From positions 1 through 64,000 of the forward strand of contig NBMB01000002.1 of NCBI GenBank assembly GCA_002084765.1: 64,000 nucleotides of DNA, given 5' to 3'. Under the pieces are notes generated by a model. It was given only the letters and a program-made list of their open reading frames with translations, ran no database searches and was not told the DNA's origin. Below are positions 16,435 to 25,590 of the stretch, piece by piece (position 1 is the first letter of the stretch; every line of letters begins with the position of its first letter). The DNA comes from Candidatus Cloacimonetes bacterium 4572_55 (GTDB taxonomy: Bacteria > 4572-55). The position numbers and the translations under genes are program-made.

Positions 16435-19400
16435 ATGAAGAGAACATGGATTTTTATAATAATCTGCCTGACAATTGGCTTGGCTCACACCTGGGCTTTT
16501 GGTCAGACCCCGCTTTTCATCACTCAAGTCACCGGCGTTGCCGGAGAATACGTCTATCCGGAAGTGATCATTGAAAACGACGAGGCGATTTGCCAATTTG
16601 ACATGCAGATCGATTTTCCGGAGGCAGTTATCGATACGATTTGGGTAGAGCGGATTGGTCGACTTTTGGATTATAACGGATGGTTTGTAGCGCAGGTCAA
16701 CGCAAGCAACGGCAATTATCGAGTGCTTTTTACCGGTTTTCCGCCGAACTCGTTGCCCGCGGGATCGGGCGCGATTCTGAGACTGCACATCCGCGTTTCG
16801 GAGGACGCTCCGTACGGCTCTCACCTGTTGGATATTACCGATCAATTGGTCGTGGGTCGCTGCCCAGCCGGAAATCTGGAAACCGTTGTGACCGACGGCG
16901 TGATCCTCATCAACCCGCCCTCTGAATCGCCTGATATTTACCTGTCGGAAGAGGAATATGATTTCGGCGAGATCCTGACCGGCGAAAATCGAGAGTGGAG
17001 TTTTTCTATCGCCAATCATGGCTTGGAAAATCTGAACGTGAGTGCCATTGTTTCCGATAATCCGATTTTCACAGTGCGAACGCCTCCTATGCCTATGATA
17101 ATCAACAGCTTGCAGGATACACTGATTCATGTCCAGTTTTCGCCAACAACCGCGGGAGAACATCAGGCGACAATCTCTATCAGCAGCAATGACCTGGACG
17201 AAGCTAATGTGACTGTGTCGGTCGCAGGTTCCGCCGTGGATCCAGAGCCTGAGATCGACCTATCGCTCGCCGCCTACAATTTTGGATCCGTGCTTTCCGG
17301 CAACACGGCTACCCGCTATCTCACCATCTATAATCGGGGGACGGGCAATCTGAATATCCAATCGATCACATCGGATACACCCGCTATATTCGGCGTCGAG
17401 GGAGTCAGCCCGCCCGTCACGATCCCCCCCGTAAATTCGATAAACGTCACCTTGACCTTTACGCCGCCTGCTGTGGCTGAATATAGCGGAAATATCACCA
17501 TCATATCGAACGATCCTCAGTATGACACGATTGTTCTCCCGATGCAGGGACAGGGAGTTGGCGAAGCCGCGCAAATGATGCTGGTGGCAAATCAACATGA
17601 CTTCGGAGGAGTAAATATCGGCGATACCGAAGAATGGAGTCTGCGTATTCTCAGCGTAGGCAATATCCCGCTACAAATTACCGGTCTCCAAATTAATGAT
17701 ACAAGGTTCACTCATGCCGAAATCGCCCTACCTTATACGGTGGAAGCCGGGTCTCCGTTAGACCTGGACGTCTATTTTTCGCCGGATCAGGCGGACGCGT
17801 ATGAAGCGACTCTGCAGATCACAAGCAACGACGCGAGCAGTTCGGTACAAACGGTCTCGTTGACAGGAAACGGTTTGACGCAAGATATTCATATTGACGA
17901 CGGCAGTCACGATTTTGGCACAATTCAAATCGATCAATATGCCGATTGGAACTTCACGATTGAAAACCTCGGATCCGCGCCGCTCCGGATCGAAGAAATT
18001 AACTCCACGCATAGCGACTTTGTCGTAATAAGCCCGACGTTCCCTCAGGATGTGGACGCTAACAGCGAATTGGATGTTGTCGTACGATTTTTACCTCTGT
18101 CGGAAGGCGCGGCGCAGGGCGAGTTGCAGGTGATAAGCGACGATCCGGACGAACCGACAGTTGTGATTGTGCTTTCTGGAGCCGGTTTTGCAACACTCCC
18201 GCTCATCAATATTTCGGAAACATTTTATAATTTCGGCGAATTAGAGACCGATGAGATCGATGATTGGCAACTCCAGATATGGAATACGGGCATGGCAGAT
18301 CTGATTGTCAGCGAGATCTCGTCCGATATCTCGTCCGTTTTTTATGCAATCGGTCTTTCCCTACCGTTGGTTATTTCTCCCAACCAAGATCCGGTGACAA
18401 TCACTGTCCGTTTTGCGCCTCAAAATCCTGAAAATTACGAATCCATTCTCTCTATCGATCACAATGGCGATAATTCTCCGAGCCAAATCAATCTGAGCGG
18501 TCGAGGAGTTCTGCCGCCATCTGGTTTGGCACTTTATGTGGAATCAGTCACGACCGCGGCTGGGACAACCGCGCCGGTTCTCATCACTATGTCAAACCAG
18601 GAGGAAGTGACCGCTATCCAACTGGAGATCGAGGTTCCTGACCTTGATCTGACTGTGGGTCAAATTTTGCAGATCGACGTAGGACATGATTTTCCTATTT
18701 TCAACTATAATTATCAAGGCAATGGGGTCTATCTCGTCACATTGGCAGGCGGTTCCGCGGAACCTGATAGCGGCTCTTTGCTACGTCTGAGCGTGACCGC
18801 ACACACAGACGCTTTTGCCGGCGAGCATACCATATCGATACGCTCGGTCACCGCGTCTAACCCCGGAAATCCCGATATCGATTATCAGACTGTGGACGGT
18901 CTTTTTACGATTGCGGGACAAGCCGATATACAAACCTCTCTGACCGAGCATGATTTTGGTCAGATCAATATCGGCGAATCCGCTGATCACGGTTTTTTTA
19001 TCTATAACAACGGCTCAGTGGCTTTGCTGATTAGCGATGCGGATTTTCGGCAGGGCGACGATGGATTCTCTCTGATCGAGCCTCTGTTTCCGCAGACCGT
19101 GGCAGTTGGCGGAACTCTCCAAGTGCAGGTGAGATTTGCCCCAACCGAGGCGGGTCCTCATACGGGTCAACTTGAAATCACAGGCGACGACCCAGGCAAT
19201 TCGCTCCTTGCAATCGATTTCATTGGCGTCGGATACACGCCCCTTCCGGAGATTCATCTCTCGGCTACCGAGCTTGATTTCGGCGACGTCGAGGTCGATG
19301 AATTTAGCGACCAACAAATCACGATCTACAACTATGGCCAGGGCGACCTGGTCATCACGGATGGTTCTTTGAGCCAAGGCATCCATTTTCAAGTTCAAGG

Positions 19401-21450
19401 TTCGCCGTTCCCTGATGTGATTGCCGCGGGAGAAGAAGCAGCCGCGACGATCCGATTTGCTCCCCAGACGTCCGGCTCTATCCAGGACGCGTTGCAGATA
19501 TTCCATAACGACGCTGATGAAAATCCCGCGCAAATCACTCTCCAAGGCACTGGGCTTCAGGAGGATATCGAGTTGTCAGGCGGATGCGATACGGGCGATA
19601 CTCCTGTGGGCAACGACTCTTTTTGTGAATTCCATATCCAAAATAGTGGCAATGCGAATTTGAGCGTCACGGGCATTGACTCGGATAACGATCGATTCAC
19701 CATCGCTTTTCCGACCTCTTTCCCCCAGACAATTTTGCCTCTCGGAGAACTCACAGTCCGAGTCGATTTTGCTCCTGTGGAGCCAGGGGAAGCCCTTGCC
19801 GTTGTGACCGTCGCTTCCAGCGATCCAGACGAATCAACGGTGCAAACAACTATCACAGGACAAGGCGTGGCTCCGATCATTACGGTGACGCCCCAAACCA
19901 TGGATTTTGGCTATGCGGAGATTGGGGAACCCAAGCAGCGTCAACTCGTAGTCGGCAACAGTGGCACGGATCAACTGACGATCTATGGCGCGGTTCCGCA
20001 GACCGGTCAGTTCATGCTGAATATTGCCCAAAGTTTCCCCATGACCATGGATCCCGCGGAACAACAGACAATAGATTTGACCCTGACCGCTTTTGGGTTG
20101 GGCGAATTGAGCGGCTCGTTGACCTTAATCAGCAACGGATATAATGAAAGTCAGACCGTAGTGGAAGTCACAGCAATCGGTTATGAATGCCTGGTGCAAC
20201 TGTCGGAGGAGAGCTACGACTTCGGAGATGTGCGGGTTGGTGAAACGCAAGAATGGGACGTGACTGTGACCAACGCCTGCCCGGTAAGTCCTTTGACTAT
20301 CGAGTCAATCTCTTTTGGGTCAGACGATTACAGTTCTAACCTCACCTCATTCCCGTTTACCATCCTACCAGATTCCGCGCGAACCATTGTCGTCGATTTT
20401 ACGCCGTCCGAGATGGGGGATCGCTCCACGACCATGACCATTATCACCGATGTTGTCGAGATCGTGATTGATCTGGACGGCACCGGCGTCGCGCCGATTA
20501 TCATTCCTGAGGCGGTTTTACACGATTTTGGAGATGTTGAGCCGGAACAGACCGTTGTTTGGGATTTTGAAATTGCCAACAGCGGAACCGCTACCGGAGA
20601 GATCGAGCTGACGGATCCTTTTGTCGGAAATGCGTTTCAATTAGTTGATCCGCCTGATTTTCCGATGTCATTGGGAGTCGATGAATCGCACACCTTGACA
20701 ATCTCTTTTACCCCGACGGAATCTGTGGAATACCAAGATTCCCTTCGCTTCCAGACAGACGACGCGCAGCATCCAACGATCATCGTCACAGTCGTGGGTC
20801 AGGGGATTGTGCTTTATCCTGATATTTTTATTGACGCAGACGACCTCTCGCATGATTTCGGCGACGTCGGCGTGGATTCGACACGAGAATGGAGCTTTGA
20901 TATCCAGAATATCGGGCAAAATGTGCTTTTATTGGACAGCTTGGCGGTCAGTTTGGAGGAATTCGATTATGAGTTGCCCCCAGGCGCAGACTCGATTGAA
21001 CCGGAAGGTCGCATCCAAGTCACAATGAGATTTCAATCGAATTCCGAGACCCCGATCAGCCTGTCCGACACCCTGAGGATATGGAGCAACGATCCGGATG
21101 AACCGTTGATCCACGTATATCTTTTCGCGGATGTGGTGGGTATAGAAGATGGGGAGATTGCTTTTTCGGATCAGATCGAACTTTTTCAGAATTTCCCCAA
21201 TCCCTTTACACGACAGACCACAATCGGGCTAAATCTGCCCCATTCCCAGTCCATAAGCGTTGAGATTTTTAACGCAATCGGACAGAATATCCGAACCCTT
21301 GATCCAGGACGCTTGAACGCTGGATATCACGAGTTGGTGTGGAACGGGCAAAATGATAATCGGAAAAACGCCCCGTCTGGTATCTATTTTTATCGATTAA
21401 CCACACCAACCTTGAAGCGGGTTGGGAAAATGACACGGATCTCGCCCTGA
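16435..21450 (+). CDS. Very large T9SS-secreted protein with two cohesin-like domains and twelve ASH-type repeats
   Basis: A 1671-residue surface or secreted protein. Order: signal peptide (about 1-26, ending AFGQ), a cohesin-like domain (about 28-160), five choice-of-anchor-D/ASH repeats of about 100 residues (each starting near a DFG or NFG motif and ending in a (G)xG-turn), a second cohesin-like domain (about 690-815), seven more ASH repeats, and a C-terminal T9SS type A sorting domain (about 1580-1671: FQNFPNPFTRQTTIGL, IYFYRL, end KMTRISP). The ATG at 16435 is preferred over 16429 because GGAG is 7 bases away. Cohesin-like domains may bind dockerins or act only as adhesive beta-sandwiches. 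No neighbouring dockerin protein was recognised. Confidence 0.9.
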   Translation: MKRTWIFIIICLTIGLAHTWAFGQTPLFITQVTGVAGEYVYPEVIIENDEAICQFDMQIDFPEAVIDTIWVERIGRLLDYNGWFVAQVNASNGNYRVLFTGFPPNSLPAGSGAILRLHIRVSEDAPYGSHLLDITDQLVVGRCPAGNLETVVTDGVILINPPSESPDIYLSEEEYDFGEILTGENREWSFSIANHGLENLNVSAIVSDNPIFTVRTPPMPMIINSLQDTLIHVQFSPTTAGEHQATISISSNDLDEANVTVSVAGSAVDPEPEIDLSLAAYNFGSVLSGNTATRYLTIYNRGTGNLNIQSITSDTPAIFGVEGVSPPVTIPPVNSINVTLTFTPPAVAEYSGNITIISNDPQYDTIVLPMQGQGVGEAAQMMLVANQHDFGGVNIGDTEEWSLRILSVGNIPLQITGLQINDTRFTHAEIALPYTVEAGSPLDLDVYFSPDQADAYEATLQITSNDASSSVQTVSLTGNGLTQDIHIDDGSHDFGTIQIDQYADWNFTIENLGSAPLRIEEINSTHSDFVVISPTFPQDVDANSELDVVVRFLPLSEGAAQGELQVISDDPDEPTVVIVLSGAGFATLPLINISETFYNFGELETDEIDDWQLQIWNTGMADLIVSEISSDISSVFYAIGLSLPLVISPNQDPVTITVRFAPQNPENYESILSIDHNGDNSPSQINLSGRGVLPPSGLALYVESVTTAAGTTAPVLITMSNQEEVTAIQLEIEVPDLDLTVGQILQIDVGHDFPIFNYNYQGNGVYLVTLAGGSAEPDSGSLLRLSVTAHTDAFAGEHTISIRSVTASNPGNPDIDYQTVDGLFTIAGQADIQTSLTEHDFGQINIGESADHGFFIYNNGSVALLISDADFRQGDDGFSLIEPLFPQTVAVGGTLQVQVRFAPTEAGPHTGQLEITGDDPGNSLLAIDFIGVGYTPLPEIHLSATELDFGDVEVDEFSDQQITIYNYGQGDLVITDGSLSQGIHFQVQGSPFPDVIAAGEEAAATIRFAPQTSGSIQDALQIFHNDADENPAQITLQGTGLQEDIELSGGCDTGDTPVGNDSFCEFHIQNSGNANLSVTGIDSDNDRFTIAFPTSFPQTILPLGELTVRVDFAPVEPGEALAVVTVASSDPDESTVQTTITGQGVAPIITVTPQTMDFGYAEIGEPKQRQLVVGNSGTDQLTIYGAVPQTGQFMLNIAQSFPMTMDPAEQQTIDLTLTAFGLGELSGSLTLISNGYNESQTVVEVTAIGYECLVQLSEESYDFGDVRVGETQEWDVTVTNACPVSPLTIESISFGSDDYSSNLTSFPFTILPDSARTIVVDFTPSEMGDRSTTMTIITDVVEIVIDLDGTGVAPIIIPEAVLHDFGDVEPEQTVVWDFEIANSGTATGEIELTDPFVGNAFQLVDPPDFPMSLGVDESHTLTISFTPTESVEYQDSLRFQTDDAQHPTIIVTVVGQGIVLYPDIFIDADDLSHDFGDVGVDSTREWSFDIQNIGQNVLLLDSLAVSLEEFDYELPPGADSIEPEGRIQVTMRFQSNSETPISLSDTLRIWSNDPDEPLIHVYLFADVVGIEDGEIAFSDQIELFQNFPNPFTRQTTIGLNLPHSQSISVEIFNAIGQNIRTLDPGRLNAGYHELVWNGQNDNRKNAPSGIYFYRLTTPTLKRVGKMTRISP

Positions 21451-21480
21451 TCGAGACTCATTGTCAACGGGAAATTGAGG

Positions 21481-22089
21481 CTATTTCAACGCGGTCATTG
21501 TCATCTGCCAACTCAACGTATCCCGTAAGATTGCCAACATGGCAGCGTATCGGTTGTCGAACAGCCGGTTCAATTGATCCAAAATGGTTTGAACAAGCTG
21601 AGGTCCAAATCTCCCCGCGTGAAGCAGCAGGTGAGAATAATAGTTGAGATGAAATTCCTGAGATTGATCGATATGAAACATCCGCGTATCCTCGTCCGAC
21701 AGCGTCGAGACCTCGATATTTAATGGGACAATTTCCGGAGGGATTTTGTGCGTGCCGACCGATCCATCCATCCACCCCAGAAGCAAAATTCCGACTAAGG
21801 TGAATTGCTCATTCACATAATCGGGGCTGAACACCGCATTCTGATCCGGCGGAGTCGTGAGTCTGGGACCATAGCTTCCAAATTCAGGATTGACCAATTC
21901 CGAGTTGTAGATCACGCCCACAATATGACTCGGAGACGATGCTCTCTGGTTTATCGGCGCGGAAATTCTGACAAATCTTCCAAAGGTATATGCCGAAATA
22001 TCGGGCGGCTCCTCGGTTTCCAATTTGTCATTAATCCGACATAAATAATCGATATGAGAATTCGATTTAACTATCTTTCCTATAACCAT
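21481..22089 (-). CDS. HAS-barrel-like conserved protein of unknown function
   Basis: A 202-residue protein starting MVIGKIVKSNSHIDYLCRI, which resembles the N-terminal HAS (HerA-ATP synthase) barrel of HerA-type helicases. Further blocks are FGRFVRI, HIVGVIYNSELVNPEFG and TLVGILLLGWMDG. There is no ATPase domain, so it would be a barrel-only protein, a type I recall as conserved in cyanobacteria and other phyla without a known role. It ends a minus-strand run of exbB, exbD, pgi and a PepSY gene, 9 bases after the PepSY gene, so co-transcription is likely. The HerA partner NurA is not nearby. The fold assignment is tentative. Confidence 0.5.
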   Translation of the reverse strand: MVIGKIVKSNSHIDYLCRINDKLETEEPPDISAYTFGRFVRISAPINQRASSPSHIVGVIYNSELVNPEFGSYGPRLTTPPDQNAVFSPDYVNEQFTLVGILLLGWMDGSVGTHKIPPEIVPLNIEVSTLSDEDTRMFHIDQSQEFHLNYYSHLLLHAGRFGPQLVQTILDQLNRLFDNRYAAMLAILRDTLSWQMTMTALK

Positions 22090-22098
22090 GTTTACGAC

Positions 22099-22935
22099 TT
22101 ACCTCAGCGTAGTTACACGATCTTTTCGGGTATGAACCCTGACTTTTTTTATCTCTTTATCCGCAGTAAATATGTCAAAATAATAGTAGAGATCACCGCT
22201 TTTTTTCTTGAGCTTAGAAGAGATGATTCTTCCGGGAACCTTTTCCAGAGCTTTTTTTCGAGCTTCGGCGTCCGGTATTTTGATTCTATAACCCAACCGC
22301 TCAACAAGTCTATCCTGCTGTTGATCCCGAACTTGCTTGCGAGGATCATTATCCGCATAATCCACGGCTCCGGTTATTGAATCGATCCAATAGATCGTAT
22401 CTTCCCCGCCGAAAGACGCAGGACGGACAACTGCCTCATAGTAGACGCGACCGTCACGCTCAATTTTTCTCATCCTCACCAGACGAGATTCGCCTCTTAT
22501 TTTGGAATGGGCGATCCGCTCTGCGTCTTTCCGAGATATTTCTTGCGGATCCATTTTTTTCGACTGGATTTCCAGACTATCTTTCTCGCTTTGTTCCGGA
22601 TCGGGGATATCCTTCTGTTCCAGCACCATCATACGCACCTCGCCCGTAAAACCGTCCAGCATAACCGTTGCTTTTTCTGTGTCGGATTCGACAACGACCC
22701 TCTGATAAACAATTCCGTCCAAAATATCCTGCCGGGACAAAATGACTCGGCTACCGCGCACTTGCAGCATAGCGATCCCGTTCAATTCGTCGAGTCCCAT
22801 GAGTTGGGAAGATTTCGTCGAGTCAGGATTTTCACTTTGGGCAGAATCGGGAGCGTTTTCCGCTTGAATCTGACCGGCGAGCGGATAAAGCAGGATAATG
22901 AAAAAGAGGAATAAGACGCTAGGCACTTTTTTCAT
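22099..22935 (-). CDS. Secreted PepSY-domain-like protein
   Basis: A 278-residue protein with a signal peptide (about 1-26, ending QIQAEN). A low-complexity Ser/Asp linker leads to repeated units in which a DAERIAHSKI-type helix is followed by strands (VYYEAVVRPA, TIYWIDSITGAVDY), the layout of PepSY domains. The arrangement suggests two or three copies. PepSY proteins often inhibit or chaperone peptidases outside the membrane. It lies between pgi and the HAS-barrel gene and carries a dispersed repeat in its leader. Confidence 0.65.
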   Translation of the reverse strand: MKKVPSVLFLFFIILLYPLAGQIQAENAPDSAQSENPDSTKSSQLMGLDELNGIAMLQVRGSRVILSRQDILDGIVYQRVVVESDTEKATVMLDGFTGEVRMMVLEQKDIPDPEQSEKDSLEIQSKKMDPQEISRKDAERIAHSKIRGESRLVRMRKIERDGRVYYEAVVRPASFGGEDTIYWIDSITGAVDYADNDPRKQVRDQQQDRLVERLGYRIKIPDAEARKKALEKVPGRIISSKLKKKSGDLYYYFDIFTADKEIKKVRVHTRKDRVTTLR

Positions 22936-22958
22936 AATGATTTACCTCATCTGAAAAG

Positions 22959-22994
22959 TCCGCAGAGTCCGCAGATTACGCAGATTACGCAGAT
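22959..22994 (-). repeat. AATCTGCG repeat between pgi and PepSY gene; forms pgi stop codon
   Basis: On the minus strand there are three 9-bp units (ATCTGCGTA, ATCTGCGTA, ATCTGCGGA) plus a CTCTGCGGA variant. The first unit encodes the terminal Ser-Ala and TAA stop of pgi; the block ends 24 bases before the PepSY ATG. Confidence 0.85.
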
Positions 22995-24361
22995 ATTGTC
23001 AAGATTTTTGGGGTTTTACTTCCCATGTTTTCTTTCAATTTTTGGAGATACTCTGCGTGATCTGGACGACCCATTAGCGCGTAAGTCATTTTTTTTCCTT
23101 GCTCTACCCCGGGCTGATCATACGGATTGATACCGTACAGACAGCCGGAGTACGCGGTCGCCGCCTCCAACATGAAAAATAGCTGGCCCATCCAATACGC
23201 GTTTACTTTCGGAATTGAGATCGTCATATTGGGACGCGCTTCTTGCGCCAGAGCCATTGCCGTGGCGGCTTGTTCGGTATTGATCAGTTCAGCCAGCGAA
23301 TGACCTGCCAAATAGTTGACAGAATCGATATCAGGATAGCTTTCCGGCAGTTTTCCCTGAGTTCTGAATTCCTCTACTCGCAAGAAAACGATCACTTTGT
23401 CATTGGGTCCCTCTGCATAGAGTTGCACCTGCGAATGCTGATCTGTCGTGCCCAGAGCCTTTATTGGCGTCTGTCCCACATAAACGGTTTGACCGCCTAA
23501 ACCCTCTTTTTTCCCCAGACTTTCCGCCCAGAGTTGGCGGTACCAGTCCGCCACATCGCGCAGACGGTTGGAGTAGGGCATCATCACGGAAATAGATTTG
23601 TTTTTCAATCGATTCAGTTGGTACTGCGCGGTGGCGAAGAGATAAGCCGGGTTCTTCAAAATAGATTCTTGTTGGCATGATTGATCCATATCAGCCGCGC
23701 CGCGCATCAGTTCCACAATGTCAAAACCCGCGAGTGCCGCGGGTAAAAGACCAACCGTCGTCAAGACGGAAAATCGTCCCCCAACGTCAGATGGAACCTC
23801 AAAAGAAGTAAGCCCTTCCTGATCGACAATTTTCCGCAAATATCCCTTTTCCTTATCCGTGATCGCGACCATGCGCTGTTTCCAGCCCTCGCCGAATCGA
23901 TCCAGAAGAATTTTTCGGAAATAAATAAACTGGGACATGGTCTCCGCGGTCCCGCCGGATTTCGTGATCACGATAAAAAGCGTCCGATCCAAGTCTATCG
24001 CATCAATCAGGGACGTGATGAAGTCCGGGTCAATGTTGTCTAAAATATGGAGTCTGGGAAATCCAGGCAATTGACGGGTGTGCGGATGCGCCAACGCGGT
24101 CTGAAGGGAAATAGCCCCCAGAGCCGATCCGCCAATCCCCAGCACAACGACGTCGCTGTATTTGCCTTTCACGGAATTTGCGAACTCTTGGATCGATTTC
24201 ACAGTTTCCGTATCGTACGGAAGGCGATAAAAACCGATCTCCCCCCGCTCTCGTTCGCCCATTATGTCACGATGAGAGCCGCTAAGCTGAAAATCTTGGT
24301 CTACCAAGCCATGTTTCGACCCGATCTGATTTGCCATAATATTTGAATAATCAATTTTCAT
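22985..24361 (-). CDS. pgi: Glucose-6-phosphate isomerase
   Basis: Interconverts glucose-6-phosphate and fructose-6-phosphate in glycolysis and gluconeogenesis. About 458 residues, similar to the shorter bacterial and archaeal-type PGI. Seen: VLGIGGSALGAISLQTAL, FIVITKSGGTAETMSQF (sugar-phosphate loop), DVGGRFSVLTTVGLLPAA, and GLGGQTVYVGQ. The ATG at 24361 (MKIDYSNIM) follows GAGAGGAAAG; a longer reading from a TTG at 24376 would swallow that site. The C-terminus (TISA-stop) is made by the dispersed repeat at 22959-22994. It is the third gene of a run that starts with exbB. Confidence 0.95.
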   Translation of the reverse strand: MKIDYSNIMANQIGSKHGLVDQDFQLSGSHRDIMGERERGEIGFYRLPYDTETVKSIQEFANSVKGKYSDVVVLGIGGSALGAISLQTALAHPHTRQLPGFPRLHILDNIDPDFITSLIDAIDLDRTLFIVITKSGGTAETMSQFIYFRKILLDRFGEGWKQRMVAITDKEKGYLRKIVDQEGLTSFEVPSDVGGRFSVLTTVGLLPAALAGFDIVELMRGAADMDQSCQQESILKNPAYLFATAQYQLNRLKNKSISVMMPYSNRLRDVADWYRQLWAESLGKKEGLGGQTVYVGQTPIKALGTTDQHSQVQLYAEGPNDKVIVFLRVEEFRTQGKLPESYPDIDSVNYLAGHSLAELINTEQAATAMALAQEARPNMTISIPKVNAYWMGQLFFMLEAATAYSGCLYGINPYDQPGVEQGKKMTYALMGRPDHAEYLQKLKENMGSKTPKILTISA

Positions 24362-24406
24362 ATTCTTTCCTCTCAATTTTATAATTTCATTTAAATATTT
24401 ATTCGA

Positions 24407-24817
24407 TTATGGCTCGACCAGCGGCGAAGTCGCTATGTGTAACTTACGTGCGCCGGCTCGTTTGGCGTAATCCATAGCTTTCACTACCACCTCATGCCGC
24501 GCGTCCTTATCGGCTTGGATAATCACCACTTGATCAGGCAAGCCTTGAATAGAATCATACAGATTTTGCAACAACTCATTCTCGGACGCCTGTTTACCGT
24601 TCAAATAGAAGTGCTCTTTGTCGTCAATGCTGATCACAATCTGTTGGCGCTCCTCTGGGACTTCTTCCTGGTCGGCTTTTGGCAGATTGACCTTGATCCC
24701 CGGCTGGATGACAAAGCTGGAGGTCAACAGAAAGAAAATCAGCAGGAGAAAAACAATGTCGGTCATGCCCGCGGAACTGAAGACCGTTGCATATTTATTT
24801 TTTGTATTAAAATTCAT
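24407..24817 (-). CDS. ExbD/TolR biopolymer transport protein
   Basis: A 136-residue protein with one N-terminal transmembrane helix containing the family's key acidic residue (MTDIVFLLLIFFLLTS, Asp20) that passes protons, followed by a periplasmic domain (IKVNLPKADQEEVPEE, VVIIQADKDARHEVVVKAMDYAKRAG). With ExbB or TolQ it couples the proton gradient to outer-membrane transport or cell-envelope constriction. It overlaps the ExbB gene by 11 bases. No TonB or TolA gene is seen, so the exact system is open. Confidence 0.92.
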   Translation of the reverse strand: MNFNTKNKYATVFSSAGMTDIVFLLLIFFLLTSSFVIQPGIKVNLPKADQEEVPEERQQIVISIDDKEHFYLNGKQASENELLQNLYDSIQGLPDQVVIIQADKDARHEVVVKAMDYAKRAGARKLHIATSPLVEP

Positions 24818-25448
24818 TTTTCTCCTCTCGGGTCGGCAGAACCTTGATCAGACCCTGGGAACTGACTTCCATCTCAAAAACAAAACGTTGCACCCGATCC
24901 ACAAGATAGTTATAGACGATCAAAGTCACGATTCCGACGATCAGTCCCGCGACAGTGGTCACCAACGCCTCCCAAATACCGCCGGCAAGAACGCTCGCGT
25001 TGACATTTCCCCCAAGGGATTCGATCTGCATAAAGGCTTTGATCATGCCCAACACGGTGCCAGTGAATCCAAGCAACGGAGCGACGCTGGCAATTGTTGC
25101 CAAAATTCCCAAATTACGTTCTAATATGTAGATTTCCGCCCTACCAGCACTTTCAATCGAATCTTTGATCTCGGTATAACTTTTTTCCCGTTTCTCCAAC
25201 CCAGCCTTGACAATCGCGGCTATGGGTCCCGGGGTACGCGCGCAACGGTGAATCGCCTCATAAATCCCGCCTTTTCTCACAATCTCTTTGATCTCTTGGA
25301 TAAAGGACTCCGTGTCAATTCGCGCCCGTCGCAATGTGATCCAGCGTTCGATAGATATCGCTAACGCGACCAACGATGCAATAAAAATGGGAATGATCAT
25401 CCATCCGCCCTTAAGAAGGACATTAAACAAGCTGGTACTTTCTTCCAT
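24807..25448 (-). CDS. MotA/TolQ/ExbB proton channel family protein
   Basis: A 213-residue membrane protein with a first helix at about 13-34 (MIIPIFIASLVALAISIE), a cytoplasmic loop with the family pattern (AGLEKREKSYTEIKDSIESAGRAEIYILERNLGILATIASVAPLLGF beginning near 90), and two further helices (TGTVLGMIKAF and the ALVTTVAGLIVGIVTLIVYNYL region). These features define ExbB/TolQ. AAAGGAG precedes the ATG. It heads the run exbB-exbD-pgi-PepSY-HAS barrel, with all gaps below 50 bases. The 142-base gap upstream probably holds the promoter. Confidence 0.93.
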   Translation of the reverse strand: MEESTSLFNVLLKGGWMIIPIFIASLVALAISIERWITLRRARIDTESFIQEIKEIVRKGGIYEAIHRCARTPGPIAAIVKAGLEKREKSYTEIKDSIESAGRAEIYILERNLGILATIASVAPLLGFTGTVLGMIKAFMQIESLGGNVNASVLAGGIWEALVTTVAGLIVGIVTLIVYNYLVDRVQRFVFEMEVSSQGLIKVLPTREEKNEF

Positions 25449-25590
25449 ATCGACTCCTTTTTTCAGCTTTTCAGTCAGAAAAATTTCTCGTTATCGCTTT
25501 GGGGGGGTCTCCCTATTGCGAGTTGTTTATTTTTAGTGACGTTCTTTATTAAATAACTAAAGTATCCAATTGATCCCTATCCGGTTGATT

